52,922 bases of DNA from Candidatus Dojkabacteria bacterium (GCA_014729235.1 WJKH01000018.1:1-52922), one strand, 5' to 3'. Shown: positions 8,863 to 17,661, counted from the first letter of the stretch. Numbers and translations are program-made. Notes: a model not told the origin generated them from the letters alone.

Positions 8863-9906
8863 TCAAGTATCTTCGACACCAGTTGATTTTACCGTCATAA
8901 CAGGGTTAGGACCGTCTTTAACAATATAATCAACTTTAGGAAATGAATAAGTTCCATGTTCAATTTTCGTAGAATAGACTCCGGCAGGTACAGTCTTGTT
9001 AGATGATACTATACCATTTTCGTTGCTGATGCCAGTGAGTATTGTGTTGCCATTTGGATCCTTAATTATGGCAACAGCCTTTGGCAGGGGATTGCCATTG
9101 GAGTCGAGCAGTTTGAGTGTGATTGTGTTCGGAGTTGTGCCGGTTGGAGTGGATTTTGCAGGTTGATTTTGCTGTGCTTGTGCCGGGGGTATTGACTTGG
9201 CATTTATTGTGTCTGAAGGAGTGGGTTCAGGTTGTGATTGTAGGTGTGGGGCTGGTTGACGATGAACTTGGCTTTGAGGTGTTGGAGGTGCTGTTTGTGT
9301 AGAATTTTGTACGGAAGGTTGAGCTGTTTGAGGTTGTGGGTCCTGTTGTGGTTCGGTAATTTTATCGGCAGCAGGGTCTCCGGTTGATTGAGCGATTTCT
9401 TTAATTTGAGCAAGTTTCTTTTGTTCCTGGATATCTGCCTGAGTTTGCGGCTGGTTCGACTTTGTAGTTTTCTTATCAGAAGCACCTATAATCTTGGATT
9501 TGGGGGGTGTAACTGGAGCTCGGTTTACTGAACCTCTTGTAGTCTGTTGAGATACTGATTGAGGTTTATTTCCTGTAGGGCGTCGATTTCCGGGAGGAGC
9601 TTCGTAATATTTGCTTTTCCAGATTCTGAGTGTTGGCTGGGTTATGGCTTTAATAAAGTTCTTTACGTATACGTCGGCTTTTTGGTCATTGATAGGCACT
9701 AGTCCCATGAAGAGTCCTACTCCGGAGAAAAATATAAATAATGGGATTCCGATCATTCCCGGTAGACTTCCGTCGGCAAACAGATACAGAAAAATGCCTC
9801 CAACACCGATTCCGGCTGCTATGTAGACAAATTCTCTTACTGTAAACTTTGAGAAGAGTTTAAATTCAATATCCAGAATATTTTGTGGGATTGGATGCTG
9901 CTTTAT
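8863..9906 (-). CDS. PrgI-family membrane protein with C-terminal Ig/SpaA-like domain (start codon unclear)
   Basis: PrgI-like proteins are small two-helix membrane components of Gram-positive type IV secretion systems. The characteristic N-terminus (KQHPIPQNILDIEFKLF, then FTVREFVYIAAG) is coded upstream of the first ATG (9756). Two transmembrane helices follow (about residues 27-45 and 52-68 counting from 9906). Next come ~130 residues of Pro/Gln/Thr-rich linker and a C-terminal beta domain of carboxypeptidase-regulatory or SpaA type ('LLDSNGNPLPKAVAIIKD'). No ATG, GTG or TTG lies between the upstream TAA (9925-9927) and 9756, so I place the start at ATA 9906, directly before Lys-Gln-His-Pro. 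If initiation really is at 9756, the first helix would be lost. It heads the PrgI, TraC-N, VirB4 operon. Confidence 0.8.
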   Translation of the reverse strand: MKQHPIPQNILDIEFKLFSKFTVREFVYIAAGIGVGGIFLYLFADGSLPGMIGIPLFIFFSGVGLFMGLVPINDQKADVYVKNFIKAITQPTLRIWKSKYYEAPPGNRRPTGNKPQSVSQQTTRGSVNRAPVTPPKSKIIGASDKKTTKSNQPQTQADIQEQKKLAQIKEIAQSTGDPAADKITEPQQDPQPQTAQPSVQNSTQTAPPTPQSQVHRQPAPHLQSQPEPTPSDTINAKSIPPAQAQQNQPAKSTPTGTTPNTITLKLLDSNGNPLPKAVAIIKDPNGNTILTGISNENGIVSSNKTVPAGVYSTKIEHGTYSFPKVDYIVKDGPNPVMTVKSTGVEDT

Positions 9907-9927
9907 TTTTGATTGGTAATAATTTTA

Positions 9928-9956
9928 TTGCTGCAATGATGGCAGATTTGTATAAT
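9928..9956 (+). promoter_or_regulatory. Sigma70-type promoter for the nucleotidyltransferase gene
   Basis: TTGCTG (9928-9933), a 17-bp spacer and a perfect TATAAT (9951-9956) lie upstream of the gene at 9999. They predict an mRNA start near 9963 and a leader of about 36 nt. The site sits in the divergent gap with the PrgI operon. Confidence 0.55.
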
Positions 9957-9998
9957 ATTATAGTACTACTTATTTGATTTAAAATAAAGTCCATATTG

Positions 9999-10769
9999 AT
10001 GGAGGATGTCTTTAACAGGATTGTGGAGTTGCGAAAAAAAATAGGAATGGAGATTTCAGCGGATATTGTTAGGAGATTTTGGGGGCAAGATTATACAAAA
10101 AGGGATTATGTAAGCAGTAGATTGAGAAATGTCAATATTGGAGCTTACAAACTCAGGCTCTTACAGGATAATTTGGAGATGTTTAAATCAAAGTACCTGA
10201 GGTTTATAGGAGTAAGCGGTTCAATTGCAGCGGGTACTGTCAATGAAAGTGATGATATAGATATCTTTGTTGTCGTAAAAAATTACACTTCATGGATTTA
10301 CAGGCTGATTGTTACTTGGCGGCTAAAAAAAAGAGAACTAGTAATGGATCATTCTCTTGTTGCGAAAAAAAGGTCGCAAAAAGATAAGTTCTGTCTGAAT
10401 TTTATCGTTGAAGAGAGAGCTCTTAAATTTGAACCAACAGTGCTCAATTTGCACGAACTTATTCATTTGCTTCCGGTATACAGCGTAACTAGCTCTAAAT
10501 CTGATTATTTTGATGGGATTTTGATGCATAATAGTTGGATAATGGATAAATTTGGATTAAAATTACCTGACAACTCCGAAGACAGAATACCAAACAGTCG
10601 TTCTCATCTGGAGTCAATAATACTTTGGCCTTTCAATTTCATCTCGTTCCTTGTGCAGGCTGTAATTATGATTTTGCACGGGGGAGATCTAAGGAAAATT
10701 TTGCAATGGTGGTCTTCCGGGAAAATTGCAATCTATGAAACCAGTCCCAATTACAGATCAGACGTATAG
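9999..10769 (+). CDS. Nucleotidyltransferase-fold protein
   Basis: 256 residues when started at ATG 9999; a TTG lies directly before it. The core at about residues 70-90 (GVSGSIAAGTVNESDDIDIF) matches the pol-beta/MNT nucleotidyltransferase signature GS-x-AxG-x(4)-SDxD with both metal-binding acidic positions present. A hydrophobic stretch near residues 204-225 (FNFISFLVQAVIMIL) suggests membrane association. The substrate is unknown; candidates include small molecules or toxin-antitoxin type targets, but no partner toxin gene is adjacent. Its last 19 bp overlap the convergent recF gene. Confidence 0.7.
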   Translation: MEDVFNRIVELRKKIGMEISADIVRRFWGQDYTKRDYVSSRLRNVNIGAYKLRLLQDNLEMFKSKYLRFIGVSGSIAAGTVNESDDIDIFVVVKNYTSWIYRLIVTWRLKKRELVMDHSLVAKKRSQKDKFCLNFIVEERALKFEPTVLNLHELIHLLPVYSVTSSKSDYFDGILMHNSWIMDKFGLKLPDNSEDRIPNSRSHLESIILWPFNFISFLVQAVIMILHGGDLRKILQWWSSGKIAIYETSPNYRSDV

Positions 10770-11875
10770 ATGAGCTTTTTGTCTTTGGGAAGCTTCTCAA
10801 ACCAGCCGTTTTTACTGATTGCAGTTATAAAGGATTGTTGCTTTTCCAGGATTTGGGGTTGAATTAATTGATCCTGCTTATTATTATCTAATTCTGATGA
10901 TATGTCGTCCAAGAGCAAAATAGGGTATTGTCCTGTCAGTTTATAAATAAGTTCTTGTGTATCAAAAATCAGTTTTCCTACTGCGAACCGCTTTTCCCCT
11001 CGAGACCCAAATTTTCGAACATTTTTGAGCGAGCTTACTTTATTGAGTTTATCAAAGACATCCCAATCATCTCGATGGGCGCCAATGTTTGTGTAGCCTC
11101 TCGCAATGTCTTTGCGGATCGTTTCAATAAGCTGTTTTAGATGGATTTTTTCAAGAGTCTCGGCCGATGTCATGTCTTCAAAAAGGTTTAGTTTTAACGA
11201 ACAATTATATTTGTATTCCTGGCTTTCTGCGTAGTCGTTAAGAGTCTGAACTATATCCGTGCGTGCTGCCATTAATTTAGCGCTGAAGTTTGCTAATTCT
11301 TTTGTCCAGAATTCAAGCTGATTATCAATTGGAGGGATTTCGCCTGTTGAATAGAATTTTTTTGACAGTTTTTTAAGATGAGCGTTTCTTTGTCGGAGAA
11401 CTTTTCGAAATTTTGTCAGGTATTCAGAGTAATCCGGATTTACCTTGCTTGCTAATGAATTCAGGAAATCACGTCTTTTAGAAGGGGACAGCATGAGGAT
11501 ATCAATTTGCTCCGGGCTAAAGATATTGGATGTCCCGAGTGAAGTGAAGTTCTTTTGGCTCTTAGCTTTTTGGTTGACCTTCATCTCTTTTCTGCCGTCT
11601 TCTGAATACACTGACACCTGTATGTCCTCATCGTTTTCGGAATCATGAAATATGCCCTCAATTCGATAGTAAGTTTCTTCTGAATGAAAGTTAACCAGCT
11701 CTTCACTCAAGCTTGTCCAAGGGGAAGTTGCATCAGTTAATAAGTGAATTGCTTCAAGAATTGTGCTTTTGCCCTGCGCATTATCACCTATCAGTACTGT
11801 AAGTTTCGGATGAAGCTCGATTTCAAGAGTTTCAAATTGCCGAAAGTTCTTAAGTTTTATTTTTTTGATCTGCAT
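10751..11875 (-). CDS. recF: RecF recombination/repair ATPase
   Basis: 374 residues, near the usual RecF length. RecF is an SMC/ABC-like ATPase that helps load RecA at gapped DNA with RecO and RecR. Seen are the N-terminal LKNFRQFETLEIEL, Walker A IGDNAQGKST at about 29-38, a GAHRDDW segment, and the signature plus Walker B region (SRGEKR, then LLLDDISSELD). It follows lepA on the same strand (65-bp gap) and is not next to dnaN or gyrB as in many bacteria. The start ATG at 11875 is preceded by a TATATC box about 10 nt away and no Shine-Dalgarno. Confidence 0.93.
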   Translation of the reverse strand: MQIKKIKLKNFRQFETLEIELHPKLTVLIGDNAQGKSTILEAIHLLTDATSPWTSLSEELVNFHSEETYYRIEGIFHDSENDEDIQVSVYSEDGRKEMKVNQKAKSQKNFTSLGTSNIFSPEQIDILMLSPSKRRDFLNSLASKVNPDYSEYLTKFRKVLRQRNAHLKKLSKKFYSTGEIPPIDNQLEFWTKELANFSAKLMAARTDIVQTLNDYAESQEYKYNCSLKLNLFEDMTSAETLEKIHLKQLIETIRKDIARGYTNIGAHRDDWDVFDKLNKVSSLKNVRKFGSRGEKRFAVGKLIFDTQELIYKLTGQYPILLLDDISSELDNNKQDQLIQPQILEKQQSFITAISKNGWFEKLPKDKKLIYTSDL

Positions 11876-11940
11876 AAATCTGATGATATATTTTTTGTTT
11901 ACAGTCCGGCGATCTTAATTCCCTAATTCAGATTAGGTGA

Positions 11941-13764
11941 CTAAGTTTTTAAAATAGCAAGAAACGCCTCCTGCGGAATATTAACACTTCCCACTTCTTT
12001 AAGCCGCTTTTTACCTTCTTTCTGTTTTTCCAGCAGTTTCTTTTTTCTTGAATAATCTCCGCCATAGAGTTTCGCGGTAACATCTTTTCTGAGTGCTTTA
12101 ACATTTTCCCTTGCGATGACTTTTCCTCCGATTGCTGCCTGTAGGGGTACCTGAAATTGATGACGAGGTATTTTTTCTTTCATAACCTCCAGGATTTTAA
12201 TGGCACGTGGCCTGGCGGACTCTTTAGTTTCAAGGAAACTGAGCACCGGGATTTCTTTATGATTCACCAGGATATCCACTTTTGCGACATCCACCGGTAA
12301 AAAGTCGATGAATTCATACTCCATTGAAGCGTATCCATGGGAGAGACTTTTCATTTGATCAAAAAAATTTGAGATAAGGGAAGCGAGTGGAATGTCATAC
12401 TCAATGATTATGTATTGGTCTGCTAAAAGATTGTCTTCTGAACTATTATCAATGAATTTTGTATTTACGTACGAACCTCTTTTAACTGTACAAAGCTCCA
12501 TAATCGGACCCATATGTTCTTGTGGCGTCATAATCTCAACTCTTACCCACGGTTCCAATATTTCTTCAATCTCTGTAGGATCCGGTAATTCCTGAGCTGT
12601 CTGAATTGTAATCGTCTCTCCTGTAGTTTTCTTGACTTGATACTCTACGTTTGGGGCTGTAATTAAAAGGCTTACATCGAATTCCCTTTCAAGTCTTTCT
12701 TGAACAATTTCCATATGCAGTAGTCCCAAAAATCCGCATCGCAATCCGGAACCGAGGATATCGGACTTTTGGATACTATATTGAAGGGCCGCATCATTCA
12801 GGCACAATTTATCAATTGCGGTCTTGAGGGCTTCATAGTCTTCCGTTTCTGTTGGGAAAAATGTTGCAAATACATTCGACTTTGGAGTTTTATATCCCGG
12901 GAGAGGTTGTGTTGATGCGGCATCAGAGATAGTATCTCCAACAGTGAAATTGCGGATATCTTTAAGCCCGGTAGCGATATAACCCACTTCTCCGGTATAT
13001 AACGCTTCAGTTTCTGTTAGATCAGGAGAGAAAAATCCTATTTCAGTGGGCTCAAAGACTTGCTGCTTCCGTAGAATGTGAAGTTTGGGCAGTTCTCCTG
13101 CGTACTGACTGCTTTTTGATAGCTTTCCATCAAAAAGTCGTATTGATATCATTACTCCCCGATGTTCATCATAGAAAGAATCAAAGATTAATGCCTTAAG
13201 AGGTTTATTTAGATCTCCTTTCGGTGGCGGGGTTCTTTTAATAATTTCATCGAGCAGTATATCGACGTTTTCTCCCGTTTTAGCTGATACTTTAATTATA
13301 TCTTCGGGTTTAAAGCTCAAAGTTGAAGTAATTTCTTTAATTCTGCGGTCAATGTTTAGGTTTGGCAGGTCTATTTTGTTAATAACAGGTATTAAAGTAA
13401 GCCCTTGTTCGAGGGCTTTTCTGGTATTTGAAATTGTCTGTGCTTGAATACCTTGTTGAGCGTCTATTAGCAAAATCGCAGATTCACACGCAGCGAGAGA
13501 TCTCGATACCTCATATGAAAAGTCAACATGACCGGGTGTATCAATCAGGTTTAATTGAAAATCATTCCATTTTAGGCGCGCTGCTTGTAGTTTAATAGTA
13601 ATGCCTTTTTCCTGCTCGAGTTCCAGAGTGTCAAGTACCCGTTTTTGGTGTTTTTCACGTTTCAGATCTCTGCCGGTTATTTCAAGCAATCTATCAGCCA
13701 GAGTGGATTTCCCGTGATCAATGTGAGCTATTATTGAAAAGTTGCGCATTTTATGTTTCTCCAT
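11941..13764 (-). CDS. lepA: Elongation factor 4 (LepA), ribosome back-translocase GTPase
   Basis: 607 residues, full length for LepA. The GTPase acts on the 70S ribosome or on 30S biogenesis. Motifs in order: G1 AHIDHGKS, a G2 region with 'EQEKGITIKLQ', G3 DTPGHVDF, G4 NKIDLPN. The LepA-specific C-terminus is present ('REIPRH/KIPRHQFQVPLQAAIGGK', 'LYGGDYSRKKKLLEKQKEGKKRLK'). An extended -10 box (TGCTATAAT) ends 8 nt before the ATG, consistent with a leaderless message. It sits between the glycosyltransferase genes and recF on the same strand. Confidence 0.97.
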   Translation of the reverse strand: MEKHKMRNFSIIAHIDHGKSTLADRLLEITGRDLKREKHQKRVLDTLELEQEKGITIKLQAARLKWNDFQLNLIDTPGHVDFSYEVSRSLAACESAILLIDAQQGIQAQTISNTRKALEQGLTLIPVINKIDLPNLNIDRRIKEITSTLSFKPEDIIKVSAKTGENVDILLDEIIKRTPPPKGDLNKPLKALIFDSFYDEHRGVMISIRLFDGKLSKSSQYAGELPKLHILRKQQVFEPTEIGFFSPDLTETEALYTGEVGYIATGLKDIRNFTVGDTISDAASTQPLPGYKTPKSNVFATFFPTETEDYEALKTAIDKLCLNDAALQYSIQKSDILGSGLRCGFLGLLHMEIVQERLEREFDVSLLITAPNVEYQVKKTTGETITIQTAQELPDPTEIEEILEPWVRVEIMTPQEHMGPIMELCTVKRGSYVNTKFIDNSSEDNLLADQYIIIEYDIPLASLISNFFDQMKSLSHGYASMEYEFIDFLPVDVAKVDILVNHKEIPVLSFLETKESARPRAIKILEVMKEKIPRHQFQVPLQAAIGGKVIARENVKALRKDVTAKLYGGDYSRKKKLLEKQKEGKKRLKEVGSVNIPQEAFLAILKT

Positions 13765-13772
13765 AGGATGTA

Positions 13773-13781
13773 ATTATAGCA
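13773..13781 (-). promoter_or_regulatory. Extended -10 promoter of lepA (leaderless type)
   Basis: Reading the minus strand, TGCTATAAT matches the extended -10 consensus TGnTATAAT. Its 3' end at 13773 is 8 nt from the A of the lepA ATG (13764), so transcription should begin at or next to the start codon. The -35 region is weak. Confidence 0.55.
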
Positions 13782-13804
13782 TTTACTATTTGGAAGGCGA
13801 AATC

Positions 13805-15190
13805 TCAGTTATCTTCCTTTTTCTTGTTGAATATGGCTAGAATTCGTGATGCCAGCCAAATTACAGAGGAAGCAATTACTCCTAAAGCTGCAAGCCAGAA
13901 AGCCCGTCTTTGTACAGGTTTTTGAGATTTGGGATTTTTATTAAGATTGTCTGAAATATTCTTTCGAAGCTTTTCTGAGGGGACGATCTTCAGAAGCTCA
14001 TTAATGTTGCTTGTATAAGATTCTGATGCTTGCTGTTGTTCGTGATTTTGGCGGATTGCGGTGTGGTAAGCTGATATTGTCTTTTCCATGACATTTTCCC
14101 AACTGTGATTTTGGACAGATTTTCTGGCATTTTCGCATTTTTTAAAATAGCTCTCGGGAGATTGTTCCATAAAATGTTTTATTTCCGAGGCAAACTCCTT
14201 CGGGGTTGCATCTTTGTCTAGTACTTTGCCGTTTAGATCATTTATTAGTTCACTGGTTGTCTCATTTGAGAGCCCAATAACAGGAGTTCTAGATGCAAGG
14301 GCCTCAATTATGACGAGACTCTGGACTTCTTTTAATGAGGCTGATACAAATAAATGAGTTTCAGCAAGAATATCAGGGATTTTATCGTGGTCAATGTATC
14401 CATGGAGGTGAACGTTTTCTAAATCAGCTTTCTTCAGGAGTTTCTCAAAAATCTCCTTGTAGCCCTTGCTTAAGTATTTCCCATATAAGTTTAGATTGTA
14501 GTTTTTCGGCAGGTACTTTAATACCTCCAGCAGGTATTCCTGATTTTTTCTTTTGGAAATCCAGCCAATAAAGGTCAGATTGATAACTTTTTCTAGCTTA
14601 GTGGGGCTTTTGTCAAATTTATTTAAATCTCTTCCATTAGGAATAGTTTTTATTTTTCCTTCATATCCAATTTTCTTAATTTCATACTTTGCAACATCAT
14701 TTAAGGCAAATATCAAATCATTTTCTTTAAGGACAATTCCCAGATACTGCCTTGTGGGAATCATAGCGAGTGACATTAGAGGGTTTTGCGAGCTCTGATA
14801 ATCCGTAAATTGATCAATCTGAGAAGGCAGAGAATGTAACGTCATGACTTTTGGGACGTCATTTTTTATGCACCAGAACTGAGCGATCAGCATAGTTGGT
14901 GTTGGGTCATGAAAATGTATTATGTCTGGATTAAAATCTTCAAACATGTTAAATAATCTTGAGAGCATCTGCGGAGTGAAATATGATGGATTAAAGTTGA
15001 GATTTGTTTCGCCGGTTTTGTATGAATAATGAAAAAAATGGTTATTGATTTGTTTTTTCTCAAAGGAATCACCCGGATAGAACAGAGCACTCTCTCCGTA
15101 TTCAGAAAACTGTTTTGCCATATCGCGAGCTACTTGGGCTTCGCCACCAGGATCTGTACTGCTGTAAATCATGTATGCAACTCTTAGCAT
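13805..15190 (-). CDS. GT4-family glycosyltransferase with C-terminal membrane anchor
   Basis: 461 residues. A GT-B-fold, GT4-type sugar transferase, probably acting on envelope polysaccharide at the inner face of the membrane. The N-domain starts with VAYMIYSSTDPGGEAQVA (family 'GGae' motif) and includes 'DFNPDIIHFHDPTP'. The C-domain has LTFIGWISKRKN, LHGYIDHDKIPDIL and the nucleotide-sugar site 'SLVIIEALASRTPVIG' (E-x7-E type). After the catalytic part an unusual ~60-residue region ends in a transmembrane helix (FWLAALGVIASSVIWLASRI) and a KKK tail. It starts 11 bp after the GT2 gene stop, so the two are co-transcribed; the acceptor is unknown. Confidence 0.88.
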   Translation of the reverse strand: MLRVAYMIYSSTDPGGEAQVARDMAKQFSEYGESALFYPGDSFEKKQINNHFFHYSYKTGETNLNFNPSYFTPQMLSRLFNMFEDFNPDIIHFHDPTPTMLIAQFWCIKNDVPKVMTLHSLPSQIDQFTDYQSSQNPLMSLAMIPTRQYLGIVLKENDLIFALNDVAKYEIKKIGYEGKIKTIPNGRDLNKFDKSPTKLEKVINLTFIGWISKRKNQEYLLEVLKYLPKNYNLNLYGKYLSKGYKEIFEKLLKKADLENVHLHGYIDHDKIPDILAETHLFVSASLKEVQSLVIIEALASRTPVIGLSNETTSELINDLNGKVLDKDATPKEFASEIKHFMEQSPESYFKKCENARKSVQNHSWENVMEKTISAYHTAIRQNHEQQQASESYTSNINELLKIVPSEKLRKNISDNLNKNPKSQKPVQRRAFWLAALGVIASSVIWLASRILAIFNKKKEDN

Positions 15191-15201
15191 AGTCTTTGGC
15201 T

Positions 15202-16179
15202 TTAGTTATTTTTCGGGAGTTTATTGGAGCCGGTTTTTTTATCTTTCTTTTTCATTTTGGTTGCGATTATCAGGCCTGTGCCGATAAGTGATGCTGTTCC
15301 AATTATTCCGGCTGTTATGGCCAGTTTTAGTGTATTGTTCTTGCCAAGAAAAAATGCCGGCCGATTCTGAGTAAGGTCCTCATTTTCTTTTTCGTTTGCA
15401 TTGTCTTTGTTTGTTTCTCCCCCTAATTTCCCATACAGAGTCGTCGTAGCGGCCAGGAGCTTGTCGTTTTGGAGAAGATTTCTTTTGACAGTAATTCCGC
15501 CGATTAGTGTTCCAATTATTGATCGTATTGACTGGCCAACATTTTTATAGCGTCGGCCGGAAGTATGTATCTTACAAGGTATTACTCTGTACTTCAGCCC
15601 GGCTCTTATTGCTCGAAGCATTAAGTCAAGATCTTCAGGTACTCCCGGGGGCATATCGCGAAATCCTCCTACGCTCTCAAAGGCATCTTTACTAGCAATC
15701 TGAAAGAACCCTGATTCCAGGAAAGGTCTGCGCAGATTTGCGCTGATGATTTTTAATAAGAAGTAGAAACTAAAGACTATTGATGCGGAAACGGATGTTC
15801 GAGATTCCTGGTCAAGTGAAAAGAGAGTGGACCCTACGTCTGCCTTTGATTCCGTCCATAAATCATAAGCACGTTTCAAAAACATATCATCAGGGAGGAC
15901 AGTATCTGCATCCAGAAAAAAAAGCACATCTCCTGATGCGGCTTTTGCTCCATTATTTCTCCCAACGGTCAGTATCCCGCCTTCTACAATTTTTGCTCCA
16001 AGCGATTGTGCGTTTTCTCTTGTTTTATCTTTTGATTGTGCGTCTGCAACAATTACTTCTAAGGGCCCATAACGCTGATTATTTATACTTTTTAAAAGTC
16101 TTGGTAAAAAATCTTCTTCATTTAACGTCGGGATTATTATCGATATCGGTAGTTGTCGGGATTTATCAATTTCTGGCAT
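15202..16179 (-). CDS. GT2-family glycosyltransferase with C-terminal membrane anchor
   Basis: 325 residues. A GT-A fold starts with PISIIIPTLNEEDFLPRLL; the metal-binding DXD is in FFLDADTVLP, and 'GFRDMPPGVPEDLDLMLRA' (ED motif) follows. A C-terminal helix (LAITAGIIGTASLIGTGLIIA) with a lysine-rich tail anchors it in the membrane, similar to its downstream GT4 neighbour. It may initiate or extend a surface glycan, or modify lipid carriers; the substrate cannot be told from sequence. It precedes the GT4 gene by 11 bp and follows a small membrane-protein gene by 23 bp in one minus-strand operon. Confidence 0.88.
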   Translation of the reverse strand: MPEIDKSRQLPISIIIPTLNEEDFLPRLLKSINNQRYGPLEVIVADAQSKDKTRENAQSLGAKIVEGGILTVGRNNGAKAASGDVLFFLDADTVLPDDMFLKRAYDLWTESKADVGSTLFSLDQESRTSVSASIVFSFYFLLKIISANLRRPFLESGFFQIASKDAFESVGGFRDMPPGVPEDLDLMLRAIRAGLKYRVIPCKIHTSGRRYKNVGQSIRSIIGTLIGGITVKRNLLQNDKLLAATTTLYGKLGGETNKDNANEKENEDLTQNRPAFFLGKNNTLKLAITAGIIGTASLIGTGLIIATKMKKKDKKTGSNKLPKNN

Positions 16180-16202
16180 TTCGATATTTCAGCAAAACTT
16201 AT

Positions 16203-16778
16203 TTATTGAGTTTGATCAGAAACTTCTAAGAAATCAATAGATATCGACTCATCATATGATATGTGGAATGAGTTTTCAATTCTCAAATAGACTTCAACTG
16301 ATGATGATGGTTTAACTGAAATCATATGGTATGGGGTATTTTCCTCTCCGCTTAATAAAATATAGTTTGTTTCATTTACAATAACGCCTAACTTTGATGT
16401 TGTACTTTTTAGGGTTCCTGTTGTGAAAACTTTGTATTTTTTCGTGGTATTAGAATCATTGGCTAAGGTCACAATGGGCTTGGAATAAGTCCCTGAATTT
16501 CGGGCTGTTATGACAGCGGAGTAAATTGCCAGATTTGAGTCTTTAATGTCTAGCTTTTCGTTTCTGATATATTCATGCTGTCCGTCAACCAAAGAAACAT
16601 TCTGAGCTTGAACTCCTAAAACATGAGGACGAAATTCCTGACGTGTCTCGGGGGTCAAGTTTATGATCGTCAAAAATGGCATGACAGCGATAAACGCAAT
16701 AATCAGTATAGTGACAGAGTTTAGAGTTGCTTTTATCGGAGGTTGATTCATAATCTTGTGTAAAAATTCATGTTTCAT
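16203..16778 (-). CDS. Single-pass exported hypothetical protein
   Basis: 191 residues. An N-terminal hydrophobic helix (about residues 20-40, VTILIIAFIAVMPFLTIINL) is followed by ~150 residues of predicted beta-rich extracellular chain with no recognised motif. A start at the internal Met 10 is also possible. The gene overlaps the upstream 182-residue membrane protein by 11 bp and precedes the glycosyltransferases, so it may form an envelope-assembly unit with them. I do not recognise the family. Confidence 0.65.
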   Translation of the reverse strand: MKHEFLHKIMNQPPIKATLNSVTILIIAFIAVMPFLTIINLTPETRQEFRPHVLGVQAQNVSLVDGQHEYIRNEKLDIKDSNLAIYSAVITARNSGTYSKPIVTLANDSNTTKKYKVFTTGTLKSTTSKLGVIVNETNYILLSGEENTPYHMISVKPSSSVEVYLRIENSFHISYDESISIDFLEVSDQTQ

Positions 16779-17316
16779 TTAAATCTCTTGGATAAACCTG
16801 GTTTATTTTCCGCTCGAAAGTGTTAACAGTGAAGCCGAGAGTTACGATAGTAATTCCCAGCGTTGCAAAAGCAGCCCAGTCGTAATTAACGTTTATTAAC
16901 GAGTCTCTGAGTGTAGTGACGCCTGTACCCATTAGGAAAAATATCCAAATGCCAAGGTTAAGCAGGAAGTTGTCTTTTTCTGTAATCCAGTCTAGAAGAT
17001 TTAGTTTAACTATTTTAACAAGTGTCTCAGAATTTGAATTTGCGGAAATTCTTAAATTTGCTCTAATGAGAAAGATTAATGTTCCAATTAAAAGGATCAG
17101 AAACATAAATGAATTTGATATTGAATTTGCCAAAAGGGTGTCCGCTGTAGAGGTAAAGTAGAACTGTGTTGTAAATATGCCGTGGATATCATTATCAACC
17201 AGTAGGTTGAGATCAAAAATTTTGATAGCAAAGTAAAGCCCGGCGGCTTTGCCGACGATGACTAGAGCTGCAGGAAGTAGGGCTCTTTTTAATATGGACA
17301 GTAGTAATTTTGACAT
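16768..17316 (-). CDS. Small polytopic membrane protein
   Basis: 182 residues with about four hydrophobic helices (near residues 13-32, 68-86, 120-135 and 147-165). A short basic N-terminus and a charged C-terminal end (RKINQVYPRDLNET) are visible. There is no recognised family, though the layout (small four-helix protein ahead of glycosyltransferases) recalls a subunit of an envelope assembly complex. It starts 14 bp after rpsT and overlaps the next gene by 11 bp, so it is probably read from the rpsT promoter. Confidence 0.65.
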   Translation of the reverse strand: MSKLLLSILKRALLPAALVIVGKAAGLYFAIKIFDLNLLVDNDIHGIFTTQFYFTSTADTLLANSISNSFMFLILLIGTLIFLIRANLRISANSNSETLVKIVKLNLLDWITEKDNFLLNLGIWIFFLMGTGVTTLRDSLINVNYDWAAFATLGITIVTLGFTVNTFERKINQVYPRDLNET

Positions 17317-17330
17317 TGTGGGGCACTTAC

Positions 17331-17597
17331 TTAAGCAACTAATTTGTTGAGACTTGCAGCCATTCTTGATTTCTTTCGTGAAGCTGTGTTCTTTTTTATT
17401 ACGCCTTTCTTAGCGGCTTTATCAACAACTTTCTGAACCTGATCAAATGCCGTTTTAGCCTTTTCGCTATCTTTAGCCTCGATTGCTTCGACAAAAGACT
17501 TTTCTGCGCGTCGGATCCTTCCCCTCAGCCTATTGTTGTAGGTAGTTCGCCTTTTTGTCCGGCGGATATCCTTTTTTGAAGATTTAAGGTTTGCCAT
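17331..17597 (-). CDS. rpsT: 30S ribosomal protein S20
   Basis: 88 residues, the normal S20 size: a basic helical protein that binds the 5' domain and helix 44 of 16S rRNA during 30S assembly. Seen are MANLKSSKKDIRRTKRR at the N-terminus, the central 'AFDQVQKVVDKAAKKGVIKKNTASRKKSR' region in part, and the C-terminal AASLNKLVA. The promoter TTTACA-17-TATAAT (17661-17633) gives a leader of about 28 nt. No extended S20 autoregulatory leader is apparent. It heads the minus-strand block with two membrane proteins and two glycosyltransferases. Confidence 0.96.
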   Translation of the reverse strand: MANLKSSKKDIRRTKRRTTYNNRLRGRIRRAEKSFVEAIEAKDSEKAKTAFDQVQKVVDKAAKKGVIKKNTASRKKSRMAASLNKLVA

Positions 17598-17632
17598 TCA
17601 AATCTTTGTGAATTTATATCTCTCTAGCGGCA

Positions 17633-17661
17633 ATTATATCGGTTTATCTGGTCTTTGTAAA
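17633..17661 (-). promoter_or_regulatory. rpsT promoter
   Basis: On the minus strand: TTTACA (17661-17656), a 17-bp spacer and TATAAT (17638-17633). It lies between the RNA-like element at 17687-17823 and rpsT, so that element is not part of this rpsT transcript. Confidence 0.7.

Noticed and set aside
11905-11940. CCTAAT/ATTAGG hairpin between lepA and recF
   Set aside because: There is no T-run on either strand, so it was not called a terminator.
15780-16229. 149-codon plus-strand frame inside the GT2 gene
   Set aside because: It is antisense to a well-supported glycosyltransferase and has no domain features.
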